From the NCBI RefSeq assembly GCF_017355855.1, contig NZ_JAFEWD010000011.1, positions 1-64,000 on the forward strand: DNA of 64,000 nt. Direction: 5' to 3'. Shown piece after piece: positions 26,882 through 37,438 of this stretch. Numbering within the stretch: the stretch's first letter is position 1; every line of letters starts with the position of its first letter. The translations under genes and the position numbers were made by a program. The DNA comes from Pedobacter sp. SYSU D00535 (GTDB lineage Bacteria; Bacteroidota; Bacteroidia; Sphingobacteriales; Sphingobacteriaceae). The notes beneath the pieces are model-generated. The model did no database searches and was not told the origin of the DNA. It saw only the letters and a program-made list of their open reading frames with translations.

Positions 26882-27811
26882 TTACTTTTTCAGCTTCGAC
26901 AGGTTCAGCTTCAGATTCAGCTCAAAATTACCGTTGGTATTACCTGCAAGATCTGCTGTGCCTGAAGTGTACATGCCGTGGATACGGATAGCTGGTGTAG
27001 CTTTGACGCCCATCCCTACTGAAAAGCTTTCGGTAGTGTGGTACATCATCAGTACATTCACCTGCTCTTTGGCCAGGGTAATGTTGGTACCGATATCCAT
27101 GATGTTATCCAATCCTTTAATATCCCGGTAGCGGAAGGTAGGCTCCAGTCCCAAACCGTCTACTGCATTCGGGAAGCTGAACTTATAGCTTAACGAAGCA
27201 AAATAGCCGGAACGGTCTACCAGCTGACTGCCCTGTGCTTCTTCCTGCTGAAAGAACGACTTCAGGTTCGGAAGGGCAAACTGAGCCGTTAGTCTGCTCC
27301 CAACATAGGCTGCTCCGAAATCTCCGTCGATAAAGGTTTCCCGTTGTTGGAAACGGCTTACTGATAGGTCGTTCTGATCTCCGTCCATCTGGTCGTTCAT
27401 AATCCGCTCGTACATCAGTCCTAGCGATACGCCGAAGCTCAGGTGCTGACCTTCGCTGTTTAGCGGAAGGTGGTAAGCATAGCTCGCCGATACCCGGGTG
27501 TTTTTAATCAGACCGGCCTCGTCATTATAGAGGTTCAGTCCTAATCCTGTTTTCTTACCTGATCCATAGACTGCCGTGATCGACTGTGTTTTGGGGGCTC
27601 CAGGTAATACGCTCCACTGTTGTCTTGCTGCCAGATCCAGTTGTACGCCCTGCTCTGTTCCTGCCATTGCAGGATTGAGAATGTAAGGGTTCTGGTAGTA
27701 AGTGGCGCCCAGTGGGTTAAGTTGGGCGTTTGCTTCGTTTGCTGTTAAGGCAGTGATCAGAAGCAGGGAGAGGCTCCCTGCTTTGCTGATGATATTTTTT
27801 AATGTTTTCAT
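26882..27811 (-). CDS. PorP/SprF-family T9SS outer-membrane partner protein, copy 2
   Basis: 309 residues from the ATG at 27811; a longer frame reaches 28066 but its extra 85 residues are not conserved in copy 1 and precede the signal peptide, so 27811 is preferred. Signal peptide (SLLLITALTANEANAQ), then QLNPLGATYYQNPYILNPAMAG and strand-rich barrel sequence. About 97 percent identical by eye to copy 1. It follows the 2965-residue adhesin by 365 bases, giving a second cargo-plus-partner module. Likely role: outer-membrane factor for secretion or anchoring of the adjacent type B cargo. Confidence 0.93.
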   Translation of the reverse strand: MKTLKNIISKAGSLSLLLITALTANEANAQLNPLGATYYQNPYILNPAMAGTEQGVQLDLAARQQWSVLPGAPKTQSITAVYGSGKKTGLGLNLYNDEAGLIKNTRVSASYAYHLPLNSEGQHLSFGVSLGLMYERIMNDQMDGDQNDLSVSRFQQRETFIDGDFGAAYVGSRLTAQFALPNLKSFFQQEEAQGSQLVDRSGYFASLSYKFSFPNAVDGLGLEPTFRYRDIKGLDNIMDIGTNITLAKEQVNVLMMYHTTESFSVGMGVKATPAIRIHGMYTSGTADLAGNTNGNFELNLKLNLSKLKK

Positions 27812-28176
27812 TCTTGTATGATATCTGTTCATTAGGGAGATTACTGTCGTTCTATCAGCAGGCTGCTTTATTAGGGTCAAGCGTGCTCTTAACTGACCTA
27901 CTCCAACTTTTTCTTGATAAAAAGTTGGGCTAAAATCAAGAAAAGAACGAAGCTTCAGCCCGCAAGGCTCACTCGGGCCTCCCGAAATAAATTCGGGACA
28001 GGCTGCCGTTCTTTTCGGCCCAACCCGCAGTTCACTGATCAACATCCTGCTGGATAAAAACTGCATCTCCTTTAGCTCCTTTTTATTGGTTGGTAAGGGA
28101 AATTCGTTCTATGGGATAGCGGGAGGGCGATCTGGCGCACCTCCCATTTCCCTTTCACCTTTTACCTTTAACCTTC
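27812..28176. other. Spacer between adhesin 2 and PorP/SprF copy 2
   Basis: 365 bases with no convincing gene. A short repeat-like stretch (TCCCGAAATAAATTCGGGA, near 27978-27996) forms an inverted repeat. The spacer differs entirely from the 164-base one in module 1. Confidence 0.4.
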
Positions 28177-31100
28177 CTAGTCCCTCACTATCGTGATAAA
28201 TCCTTTAATCTTCTCTTTACCCGGACCGAAGTCTACAATGTAGTAGTAGGTATCTTCAGCCAACGGGGATCCCTGGAAGGTTCCGTTGAACTCGTTACTG
28301 TAGTTGTTCTTGCTGTACAGCATTCTACCTGCTCGGTCGAAGATTTTTACCACGTTGTTCGGGTACATGTCGATGTTACGGATCACAAAGTTATCGTTCA
28401 CCCCGTCACCGTTTGGTGTTACGATGTTGGTTCCGTCTACTACTCTAAAGTCGGCCAGTACTTCGATGGTAATGCTTTGGGTGCTTACGCAGCCGTTAGC
28501 ATTGGTAACCGTTACCGTGTAAGTAGTAGTTTCACTCGGACGAACATTCAGAGTAGCCAGGTTTTTCGCTACGCTCACGATACCATTGGCATCTGCCCAG
28601 CTGTAAGTCAGACCTGTATTACCTCCTGTTACTTCTGCTTTCAGCATCGCTACTTCTCCTTTGGAAAGCGTAGTGCCTTTGTCGGAACTGATCGCAATGA
28701 CCGGAAGCTGATTCACCGTCAGCGTGAAGCTTTGAGTTTTGAAATCTACTCCTCCGTTAGCGCTGCCTCCGTTATCCTGAACCAGCACTGTTATTACTGC
28801 TGTTCCGCTGGCATTTGCTGCCAGTTTATACCGCAGCTGTGCTGCTCCGTTGTTATCTGCCTGTGTTACTGTTAGGCTTTCGAACAAGCTATTGTTGCTG
28901 GAGCTTACCGATACGGCTGTCGTTTCATTGGCATCCGGTCCCGGAGTGATGTTGCTCAATGCTACGGTTTGCTGTGCCGAAGTATAGCAGATCGTCGAGT
29001 TAGCAATAGCATCGATCGTTGGTGCTTCGTTCACGTTCTGGATAGCAATGGTGAACTCCCTGTCTAAATGAAGCAGGCTGTTCTGAGCTATCGAGCGTAC
29101 TCTAACTTTATAGCTTGGCTTGTTCTCAAAGTTCAGCCCTGCTTTCGTTCTAATCTGGTTACTGCTACTTGCAATTTCAAACAAACCATTATCTGTATCT
29201 CCTGCTCCTGCTACCAGTTCATATTTAAAGGTAGTGGTCGGATCATCAGAAGTAGAACTTAGCGTTCCTGCCAGTGTTCCTGCTGCTGCATTTTCATACA
29301 CGGTAGCTGCCGACAGTGTAATACTGGTTGGGAAGCCTGGTTTTACAGTAAGGGTACCGTCCACATGCGTGATCTCGTAGTTCGCTGCCGTTGCTCCGCT
29401 TACTACAATCGGGTACGGTCCCGCAGGCGACATCGCATCTGCTATCGTAGAGAAGCTTGGCAAAGTGGTCAGCACTGCTGCTGTTTCATTATTTACAAAG
29501 CCGGTGTAGGCTGCTGTAAAGTTTGGCAATGGCAAGCCCTGGAACTTCTCTTTGTTCTCTGCAGTGATCGTTAATGGCGCTTTGCTGATCAAACCGCTAG
29601 TCGTCGCAGATGGAGTGATCAAGTTATAATTGTCCTTATCTGCTCCCGCCATTACAAAGCTTCCAGCTGTCACCGTTTTGCCTGTCCCTGCATTGGCATT
29701 ATTAAAGGCCGCCGTTCCGCTTACACTTACCATATCATTGCTCTCCACACCGCTAAGCACGTAGTTGCCTGCCGCAAGGTTAGCCACTGTACTACCATCG
29801 TAGATCTTGTTGATAGCTGGCGTTGCTGCCAGCGTAAGACTGATATCTTTCTTAACAATCGCCCCTGTTGTTGTTGCTGATGGCGTAGTCAAGCTGTAGT
29901 TATCCTTATCTGCTCCTGCCAGTACGAAACCCGTTACTGTAACAGTTTTTCCTGTTCCAACCGCCTTGCTGTCGTAGCTAGCCGTTCCGCTTACACTTAC
30001 CTCATCGTTGTTTTCTACACCATTTAAGCTGTAGTTCGCTGCAACGAGGCTGGCCGCTTTAGTGGCATTATAAATCCTGCTGATAGCCGGTGCCGCGTTC
30101 AGCGCTACCGTAATTGGTTTAGCGGTAATTGCTCCGGTGGTTGTTGCTGTTGGAGTGGTTAAGTTATAGTTTCCCTTATCTGCTCCCGCAAGCACAAAGC
30201 TATTGACTGTTACTGTCTTACCAGCACCTACTGCTTTGCTATTGTAAACTGCGGTTCCGCTTACACTTAGCTCATCGTTTGTCTCTACTCCGCTCAGCAC
30301 ATAGTTATCTGCTACAAGGCTTGCTGTGATGCCTGCATCGTAGGTTCTGCTGATCGCTGGTGTGGCTGCCAGCGTAAGGGTGATCTCCTTCTTAGTGATC
30401 GCACCAGTAGTGGTCTCGGTAGTAGTAGTTAAGTTGTAATTATCCTTATCTGTTCCTGCCAGTACGAAGCCCGTTGCTGTTACAGTTTTTCCTGTCCCAA
30501 CAGTTTTGCTGTCGTAGCTAGCCGTTCCACTTACTGTTACCTCGTCGTTTGTCTCTACTCCGCTCAGCACGTAGTTATCTGCTGCAAGGCTTGCTGCGAT
30601 ACCTGCATCGTAGGTCTTGCTGATCGCAGGTGTGGCTGCAAGGGTAAGACTGATGTCCTTCTTAGTAATCGCACCTGTAGTTGTCTCGGTAGTAGTAGTT
30701 AAGTTATAATTATCCTTATCTGTTCCTGCCAGTACGAAGCCTGTTGCTGTTACAGTTTTACCTGCTCCAACTGCCTTGCTGTCGTAGCTAGCCGTTCCAC
30801 TTACTGTTACCTCATCATTGGTCTCTACTCCGCTAAGCACGTAGTTATCTGCTGCTAGGCTTGCCACGATACCTGCATCGTAGGTCTTGCTGATCGCTGG
30901 TGTGGCTGCAAGGGTAAGACTGATATCCTTCTTAGTAATAGTACCGGTTGTACTTGCTGATGGAGTGGTTAAGTTATAGTTCTCTTTATCAGCTCCTGAA
31001 AGCACAAAACTATTTGCTGTTACTGTCTTACTACCTACTGCTTTGCTGTCGTAGCTAGCCGTTCCACTTACTGTTACCTCATCATTGGTCTCTACTCCGC

Positions 31101-34100
31101 TTAGCACGTAGTTATCTGCCGCAAGGCTTGCCGTGATGCCTGCATCATAAGTCTTGCTGATAACCGGTGTGGAGGCAAGGGTAAGACTGATGTCTTTCTT
31201 AGTAATCGCACCTGTAGTTGTCTCGGTAGTAGTAGTTAAGTTATAATTATCCTTATCTGTTCCTGCCAGTACGAAACCTGTTGCTGTTACAGTTTTACTT
31301 GCTCCAACTGCCTTACTGTCGTAGCTAGCCGTTCCACTTACTGTTACCTCATCGTTGGTCTCTACTCCGCTAAGCACGTAGTTATCTGCTGCTAGGCTTG
31401 CCACGATACCTGCATCGTAGGTCTTGCTAATGGCTGGTGCTGCTGCCAAAGTAAGGCTGATATCCTTCTTAGTAATAGTACCGGTTGTACTTGCTGATGG
31501 AGTGGTTAAGTTATAGTTCTCTTTATCAGCTCCTGAAAGCACAAAGCTATTTGCTGTTACTGTCTTACTACCTACTGCTTTGCTATCGTAGAATGCCGTT
31601 CCGCTTACTGTTACCTCATCATTGGTCTCTACTCCGCTTAGCACGTAGTTATCTGCCGCAAGGCTTGCCGCGATACCTGCATCGTAGGTCTTGCTGATAA
31701 CCGGTGTGGAGGCAAGTGTAAGGCTGATATCTTTCTTAGTAATCGCACCTGTTGTACTAAAGGTATTTAAGCTATAGTTGTCCTTATCAGTTCCACTCAG
31801 TTCCAGGCCAGTAATACTTACCGGTTTATTGGTACCCACCAGCGCATCATCATAAGCTGCACTTGTATAAACCACTGCTACATTGTCATTCCCAACCAAA
31901 CCTTCGCTTGAAGTAAATGGATTGAAAACGATGGTGGCTGTATTGGTTTTATTATACACTTTTGTTACCGGTTGGGCAGTAGCTGTCAAGGCTTTCTTAG
32001 TAATCGAGCCTTTGATATCTGCTGTTACCGAGTAATTGTCTTTGTCATCCCCTATAAGGGCAAGACCGGTGAAGCTTACTGCTTTATCTTCGGCCGCTTT
32101 TGCATCTGCAAATTCAGCTGTCGTATAGCTTACCGCTACTTTATCAGTACCTACCAGCCCCTCCGCTGCTGTAAAATCTTTGAACGTTACAGTCACGGCC
32201 TTATCACCATCATAGGTTTTAGTTACGGTTTCTGCTGTCGCAGTCAGTTGTTTCTTATTTACAGTCAATGTTTGCTCAACCGGGCTTGCTGAAGCGTAAA
32301 CTGCATCCCCTGCCTGGTTGGCGGTGATCTTCACCTCACCTGCAGCTTTGATAGTCACTGTATTTCCTGAAACGGAGGCAATGGCTGCATTGTCAACAGT
32401 ATATACTATATTAAGACCAGAACTTGCCGTTTTTGGAAGATCAAATGAAGCATCCCCATACGTCACCGCAGTTAAGGCGTTAAACGTAATAGATTGTGCT
32501 GCTTTCTGATATTCAATATAACCGCCGTTCAGTTTAAAGTTTCCGGCAACGTAATTACCGCTAAGCTTCACTTCCAGTTCGGCTGCATCCTCGGTTCCAT
32601 CTGTATCAATGTATAAGGTAGAAGAAGTACTACCTGTGCTTACCTGCACTGAACCTGCTGCTACTGATGTTCCATCGCCTGCTGTTACGGTTCCGGTAAA
32701 GTTAATGACAGGAGCACCGTTCAGCTCGCCATTCAAAGTTCCTGGTGCAAGGTCGTATACATAGATCTTATCACCTGCACCAAAACCGGTGATCTCATCT
32801 ATTCCGCTTCCTGATTTCTTAAAGGCGATCACTTCTGCCCCGTCCTTCAAACCGATCACATCATTTCCGGCAGCAGTTCCTATGTCGATCAGGTTGCCTG
32901 AAAACGTATTGCCACTTAAAGTTATCTTTGAACCGGCAAGAGCGGCTTCCTCCAGGATTCCGGCGTCAAACTTGCTGATCGTATTGCCGCTAACGCTTAC
33001 ATTGCTGGTGTTTGTAATACTAATACCCTGGTTAGCCCAGCCTCCGCCTGCAGAGGTAATATCATTCCGCCAGCTGTAAATACCGCTTCCGCTGATCGTG
33101 TTGTCACGAATCTCAAAGTTATCTCCTGCTTCATAAAGCATGATACCTGTTGAACCTCCCAAACCAAGGTTGGTATAATGTCCTGTTTCGCCCGATTTTG
33201 GCACCACGATACCGATATCAAGGATCTGGTTATTCACTACCTTTCCTTTGGTACCGCGGCGATCGCCTGATCCCCATAGTGACGATGCCACCTGGATGGC
33301 ATTACCTGTGCTCCAGATCGTTTTGCCATATCCCTGAACGGTATTATTGTTGATATCTACCTCAAGCGTAGGACCCCAGGCCAAAATAGCTGTCTTCTGG
33401 AATTTCTCTACATAACTGTTGGTCAGTGTAAACTTATGTGCTCCTTCGTTAGCCGCACTCTCGGCGAAGATCGCCTCGTTGTGGTTCATACCCGAAGGCT
33501 GGTCAGCCACATATCCTGAAGGTGCAGTCTGCTGATCCAGCTGGCGAACCTTTACCACCTTTACTTCGTCCACTGTGGCGGTGGTGTTGTATACGCCGAT
33601 ACCCTGGAAGGTATAGGCCATCTTGTCGGTATACCGCGGATCGTTCTCCAGACCCTGATCGTCTCCATCTACACTTAGGTTACGGATGATCACCGGCGAA
33701 GAAGGGCTCTTCACCCCGATCACCGCGAACACATCCTGACCCTTCAGGTTCTTCCAGTTTGTTCCGTTAATTGCGAGAGAGGCTGCTGCCGGCGACTTGA
33801 TAGTCGTTACATCCTTGCCTGCTCCTTCTAAAGTGATCCCTTTTGTGATCGTTAACTGCTCGGTGAACGTACCAGGTTTAACCACAACCTTATCGCCCTC
33901 TACCGCGGCATCAATTGCCGATTGTATAGTAGCGTACTCGGTTTCTAAACTGCCATGATAAAGGATAGCTACGACACCGTTATCTACATTTCCGGTAAGC
34001 ATGGTTAGCTCGAGATTATTGTCCACTGATACCCAGCCTCCTTTTGTAAGGCCATTGTAGGTGGAGCTTGGTGGTATGGGAGTGGTGGTATTTGTATTAT

Positions 34101-37074
34101 AATAGGCCAAGTCTTTAGAACTTCCTTCGATACTGATTTCCCAGCGGTTTTCTCCGGTATTAAATTTTAGTTCATAAGAGACATTATGGTCACCGCCCGT
34201 ATATATATAGCGCCCGTTTTCCATATCCCACCGATAGAGGGTAATAGCAGGGGCCGTTGGTTCGTCGTATGTATCTTTAAAACTAATAGTGTTAGCAGAA
34301 ACTGCGGTTTTTTGAAAAGCGGTAACTGAATTGGAGCTGGTGCCGCCGGCATTAACGGCTCTTACTCTATAATAATAAGTAGTACCTTCCGATAAGCCGG
34401 TTACCAGAAGGTAAGGATCACCGGTAATTTCTTTATCATTATAATCGGAAAGGATTGAGTTTGTGGCAAAATCGCTGGCAGTAGCTATATCCACTCGGTA
34501 AGAAGTAGCGTTGTTACTACCCCAGGCAAACCTAAACCCGCCAGGAGTTATCGTGTTGGCGGCGTATAAAGTTGGCGCAGCCGGAGCGGTTAGCTGGCTG
34601 GCTGTTGTGGAAGCAGCACTAATTGTGTTACCACCACCGGCGTTTCTAGCTCTTACTCTATAATAATAAATAGTACCGGCATTCAGGCCGGTTATTACTT
34701 TAATAGTAACATTGCCCACGTCTAAATCTTTATAACTAGCCAAGGTACTGGAAGCACTAAAGGAATTATCTGTAGCCACATCCACTAAGTAAGAAGACGC
34801 ACCGCCAACAGCACCCCAGTTTATAGTAAAGCCGGTGGAAGAAATATTGGTAGTGGCACTTAAAGTTGGGGCCTCCGGGGCAGTTTTAAAACTGCGGATA
34901 TTGCCTTGATAACTAATACCCCCAGTATTTTTAGCTTTAATCACGTAGGTATATAACGTGTTGGCGGTAAGGTTTTCCAAATTAAAAGAAGTAGCATTAG
35001 CAACTTCGGTATTGACAATACTGTTGCCATTAGACGTTACTTCAACCAGATAAGAAGTAGCACCGGTAACAGCTTCCCAATTAACAGTTCCGGTGGTTGC
35101 GGTTATATTTGTAACATCTTTTAAGGTTGGGGCGTCCGGGGCAGTTAACTGGCTCGCTGTTGCCGAAGGCCCACTAGTGCCGCCACTATTTTTGGCTTTA
35201 ACTCTAAAATAGTAGGTAGTATTTGCGTTTAAGTTATTGAATGTTTTAGAATTTACATTCCCAACATCAGCACCATACACTAAACTGATAAAGCTGGAAT
35301 TAGTAGCAACATCCAGTTCATAAGTAGCAGCGCCGCTAACGCTTTCCCAATTTACGGTAAAGCCATTTTGGTAAATATCGCTGGTGCCGCTTAAGGTTGG
35401 GGCGGCCGGAACAATAGCAATAGCTTTATTTGCACCTAATGAGCCGGCTGCACCTGGTGCAGGAAGGGTTAAAGTCGCATTGTTTCCTGCAGCATCCCTG
35501 ATGGTGCCACTATTTAAGGCTAAAGCACTTGTAGAACCATAATCCAAATCGCTGCTGTTGTCCCCCGCCTGCACGGTATAAGTAAAGGTTAGTGAAGTGG
35601 TACCGTTACCTGCATTGGCATAGTTTACCGCTCGGTCTGTAGTACCTGTTTCAAGAGTTAACTGCGGCGTACCGGTTACAGTAACCGCTTCGCTGAAGTT
35701 TACCTGGATAGATATTACATCGCCAGCTTTGTAACTTCCATTAGCAGTGGAAGAAGTAACTCCCGAAACGGTTGGAGCAACACCATCTATAACAAGGGCT
35801 TTATTTGCACCTAATGAATTAGCGGCACCAGGGGTAGGAAGTGTTAAAGTAGCATCGTTGTTCGAACCATCTTTAATTGTCCCGCTGTTTAGCGCTAATG
35901 CTGTGGCAGATACATAATCGAGATCGGATGATACATCGCCTGCCTGAACAGTATAGTTAAACGTTAATGTAGTTGTTCCGCTGCCGCTGGCATAATTAAC
36001 CACTCTGTCAGTTGTACCAGTTTCTAATGTTAACCGGGGGGTGCCCGTAACTGTTACCGCACCGCTAAAGGTTACCTGAATGGGAATGACATCACCTGCC
36101 TTGAAAGTACCACTTGTAGCTGATGAGCTAACACCGGTTATGGTTGTAGCAGTAGGTACAGAAGCGATGGGATTCATGGAAACCCAGTTGGAAGTGTTTC
36201 CACTAAGGGTGAAGTTGGAAAGAGTTCCGGCTGTTCCTTTACCTGTCCTCTCAGGCAGAGTAGTAATACCTGCATTATTTCCACCACCGATTCCCTGGTT
36301 AAAGTCGTAATACCGTACCAAATTTGCAGACATCGGATCGATCTGCAAATCTTTATTCGCAGTAATCTGGGCTTCTGTCCTGGCAACATCCCATATACGA
36401 AACTCGTCAATTGCACTATTTCCCAAGTTCCATTTTCCTCCCATATGCACGTCCGTCAGAGGAAGAAGTATGCCTGAATGAGTATGGGTGGTAGATAAGG
36501 AACCGTTTAAATAAATTTTTAAATTATTTCCATCATAGGTAAAGGCAACATGGGTCCAAGCTTTTGACTGCAATTGATTTACCGACCCAAATGCATCCTG
36601 ATCCTGGTCCCACAGAGAAATGGTTTTATCTTCCTGCGTATAAATGCCTCTCTCGTCATGAGCCCCGTTATTTGACCAGTAAACTCCTTGATAAGCACCC
36701 TCGTCATAGTCAGGATAAAGCCAAAACTCAACAGTAAATTGACTAGGAGAAATGGGAGAAAGGTTAGTTACCTTAGCATCCGCGTCAAAATACAACGAAT
36801 TGTTAGATGCTGGTGCGAAGACGTTCGTAACGGAGCTAATCTTCTCAGCGCGTTTAATATCTGGCCTATTAGCCACTTTAACCACTTCTTCTTTTTCAAC
36901 ATGAGCAGAACTGCTAGTTAAGCCAGTAATAGCAGCAGAAATTTTCTCGTGACTAGCTGCGATAGCAAAAAGGATTAGAAGGGCTAGAACTCTTACAAAG
37001 GGATGTCCCCTTCCATCACTTTTGGGAAGCTTGGAAAAGAATTTAGCTTTACAATAATTGTAGAAATATAACAT
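28177..37074 (-). CDS. Giant T9SS type B adhesin 2 (LamG, Ig-like, FN3, beta-helix, MBG, cadherin domains)
   Basis: 2965 residues. N-terminus MLYFYNY, basic stretch, then a hydrophobic export segment (VLALLILFAIAASHEKISA). Domains in order: LamG/concanavalin-like (about 93-265, FTVEFWLYPDYDEG); two Ig-like repeats (about 300-555, FKAGDVIPIQVTFSGAVTVTG); four fibronectin III repeats (about 560-930); right-handed beta-helix (about 1040-1400, IQSAIDAAVEGDKVVVKPGTF); about eleven MBG-type repeats of about 90 residues (about 1600-2500, ISKTYDAGIAASLAADNYVLSG); cadherin-type; and a CHU_C type B T9SS domain ending FITIVRD. The last ~450 residues are nearly those of adhesin 1, while the N-terminal half is unrelated. 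A 360-base leader precedes it. The number of near-identical MBG copies suggests length variation. Confidence 0.93.
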   Translation of the reverse strand: MLYFYNYCKAKFFSKLPKSDGRGHPFVRVLALLILFAIAASHEKISAAITGLTSSSAHVEKEEVVKVANRPDIKRAEKISSVTNVFAPASNNSLYFDADAKVTNLSPISPSQFTVEFWLYPDYDEGAYQGVYWSNNGAHDERGIYTQEDKTISLWDQDQDAFGSVNQLQSKAWTHVAFTYDGNNLKIYLNGSLSTTHTHSGILLPLTDVHMGGKWNLGNSAIDEFRIWDVARTEAQITANKDLQIDPMSANLVRYYDFNQGIGGGNNAGITTLPERTGKGTAGTLSNFTLSGNTSNWVSMNPIASVPTATTITGVSSSATSGTFKAGDVIPIQVTFSGAVTVTGTPRLTLETGTTDRVVNYASGSGTTTLTFNYTVQAGDVSSDLDYVSATALALNSGTIKDGSNNDATLTLPTPGAANSLGANKALVIDGVAPTVSGVTSSTANGSYKAGDVISIQVNFSEAVTVTGTPQLTLETGTTDRAVNYANAGNGTTSLTFTYTVQAGDNSSDLDYGSTSALALNSGTIRDAAGNNATLTLPAPGAAGSLGANKAIAIVPAAPTLSGTSDIYQNGFTVNWESVSGAATYELDVATNSSFISLVYGADVGNVNSKTFNNLNANTTYYFRVKAKNSGGTSGPSATASQLTAPDAPTLKDVTNITATTGTVNWEAVTGATSYLVEVTSNGNSIVNTEVANATSFNLENLTANTLYTYVIKAKNTGGISYQGNIRSFKTAPEAPTLSATTNISSTGFTINWGAVGGASSYLVDVATDNSFSASSTLASYKDLDVGNVTIKVITGLNAGTIYYYRVRARNAGGGNTISAASTTASQLTAPAAPTLYAANTITPGGFRFAWGSNNATSYRVDIATASDFATNSILSDYNDKEITGDPYLLVTGLSEGTTYYYRVRAVNAGGTSSNSVTAFQKTAVSANTISFKDTYDEPTAPAITLYRWDMENGRYIYTGGDHNVSYELKFNTGENRWEISIEGSSKDLAYYNTNTTTPIPPSSTYNGLTKGGWVSVDNNLELTMLTGNVDNGVVAILYHGSLETEYATIQSAIDAAVEGDKVVVKPGTFTEQLTITKGITLEGAGKDVTTIKSPAAASLAINGTNWKNLKGQDVFAVIGVKSPSSPVIIRNLSVDGDDQGLENDPRYTDKMAYTFQGIGVYNTTATVDEVKVVKVRQLDQQTAPSGYVADQPSGMNHNEAIFAESAANEGAHKFTLTNSYVEKFQKTAILAWGPTLEVDINNNTVQGYGKTIWSTGNAIQVASSLWGSGDRRGTKGKVVNNQILDIGIVVPKSGETGHYTNLGLGGSTGIMLYEAGDNFEIRDNTISGSGIYSWRNDITSAGGGWANQGISITNTSNVSVSGNTISKFDAGILEEAALAGSKITLSGNTFSGNLIDIGTAAGNDVIGLKDGAEVIAFKKSGSGIDEITGFGAGDKIYVYDLAPGTLNGELNGAPVINFTGTVTAGDGTSVAAGSVQVSTGSTSSTLYIDTDGTEDAAELEVKLSGNYVAGNFKLNGGYIEYQKAAQSITFNALTAVTYGDASFDLPKTASSGLNIVYTVDNAAIASVSGNTVTIKAAGEVKITANQAGDAVYASASPVEQTLTVNKKQLTATAETVTKTYDGDKAVTVTFKDFTAAEGLVGTDKVAVSYTTAEFADAKAAEDKAVSFTGLALIGDDKDNYSVTADIKGSITKKALTATAQPVTKVYNKTNTATIVFNPFTSSEGLVGNDNVAVVYTSAAYDDALVGTNKPVSITGLELSGTDKDNYSLNTFSTTGAITKKDISLTLASTPVISKTYDAGIAASLAADNYVLSGVETNDEVTVSGTAFYDSKAVGSKTVTANSFVLSGADKENYNLTTPSASTTGTITKKDISLTLAAAPAISKTYDAGIVASLAADNYVLSGVETNDEVTVSGTASYDSKAVGASKTVTATGFVLAGTDKDNYNLTTTTETTTGAITKKDISLTLASTPVISKTYDAGITASLAADNYVLSGVETNDEVTVSGTASYDSKAVGSKTVTANSFVLSGADKENYNLTTPSASTTGTITKKDISLTLAATPAISKTYDAGIVASLAADNYVLSGVETNDEVTVSGTASYDSKAVGAGKTVTATGFVLAGTDKDNYNLTTTTETTTGAITKKDISLTLAATPAISKTYDAGIAASLAADNYVLSGVETNDEVTVSGTASYDSKTVGTGKTVTATGFVLAGTDKDNYNLTTTTETTTGAITKKEITLTLAATPAISRTYDAGITASLVADNYVLSGVETNDELSVSGTAVYNSKAVGAGKTVTVNSFVLAGADKGNYNLTTPTATTTGAITAKPITVALNAAPAISRIYNATKAASLVAANYSLNGVENNDEVSVSGTASYDSKAVGTGKTVTVTGFVLAGADKDNYSLTTPSATTTGAIVKKDISLTLAATPAINKIYDGSTVANLAAGNYVLSGVESNDMVSVSGTAAFNNANAGTGKTVTAGSFVMAGADKDNYNLITPSATTSGLISKAPLTITAENKEKFQGLPLPNFTAAYTGFVNNETAAVLTTLPSFSTIADAMSPAGPYPIVVSGATAANYEITHVDGTLTVKPGFPTSITLSAATVYENAAAGTLAGTLSSTSDDPTTTFKYELVAGAGDTDNGLFEIASSSNQIRTKAGLNFENKPSYKVRVRSIAQNSLLHLDREFTIAIQNVNEAPTIDAIANSTICYTSAQQTVALSNITPGPDANETTAVSVSSSNNSLFESLTVTQADNNGAAQLRYKLAANASGTAVITVLVQDNGGSANGGVDFKTQSFTLTVNQLPVIAISSDKGTTLSKGEVAMLKAEVTGGNTGLTYSWADANGIVSVAKNLATLNVRPSETTTYTVTVTNANGCVSTQSITIEVLADFRVVDGTNIVTPNGDGVNDNFVIRNIDMYPNNVVKIFDRAGRMLYSKNNYSNEFNGTFQGSPLAEDTYYYIVDFGPGKEKIKGFITIVRD
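30650..31728 (-). repeat. Tandem duplication of a two-repeat MBG unit (about 537 bp)
   Basis: Sequence from about 30655 to 31190 is repeated almost base for base from about 31192 to 31728. Each unit holds two MBG repeats of different subtype: one with TATGFVLAGTDKDNYNLTT and one with TANSFVLSGADKENYNLTT. Basic repeat spacing is 267-270 bp. Length difference is a multiple of three, so the frame is kept. Confidence 0.8.
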
Positions 37075-37432
37075 AAAGAACTATTTACGATTGAATACCA
37101 AGTGGTGATAAGAGACTAAATCCGGAAAAGGACTACACACTCCGGGAACCAGATCCGGCAGGGATAGTGCCGTCGAAAAAATTGCTTTCAAGTAAAAGTT
37201 TAGCATACAGATTTATTACTCATCAAAAAAATACGGCCCAGGGCAGAATAAAAATTCCGCTATTTGGGTTAGGCTTTATCAAATAAAGAGGATCTCCACC
37301 CTCTAAAATCATCATCATACATAGAAGTGGGTGCCACTTCTAAAATCTTCGCTAAGATACCCAGTTCTACGAAAAAAAATAATGCATGTTGCAACATTTT
37401 ATCTCTTCGTTCGTTCCGGCAGGCTCACTTAG
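37075..37432 (-). promoter_or_regulatory. Long structured 5' leader of adhesin 2
   Basis: Between the likely transcription start (about 37432) and the ATG (37074) lie about 358 bases. A perfect hairpin AGAAGTGG-GTG-CCACTTCT sits at 37323-37341. A second small hairpin ATCTT-CGCT-AAGAT lies at 37345-37358. The whole leader aligns with 37880-38232, where the first hairpin is kept with different paired bases. It may be a regulatory RNA leader; the mechanism is unknown. Confidence 0.55.
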
Positions 37433-37438
37433 ACTTGA

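Noticed and set aside
26882-28066. Longer PorP/SprF copy 2 starting at 28066
   Set aside because: The 85 extra residues come before a clear signal peptide and are absent from the nearly identical copy 1; the start at 27811 is preferred.
28477-28875. Open frames on the + strand opposite the giant adhesins
   Set aside because: They are shadows of repetitive, biased coding sequence on the minus strand; compositions are not gene-like and they have no domains.
29590-32290. Regularly spaced direct repeats that could be mistaken for a CRISPR-like or satellite array
   Set aside because: Period is 267-270 bp, all in one reading frame, and each unit encodes an MBG domain of adhesin 2. There are no short repeats with unique spacers and no cas genes.
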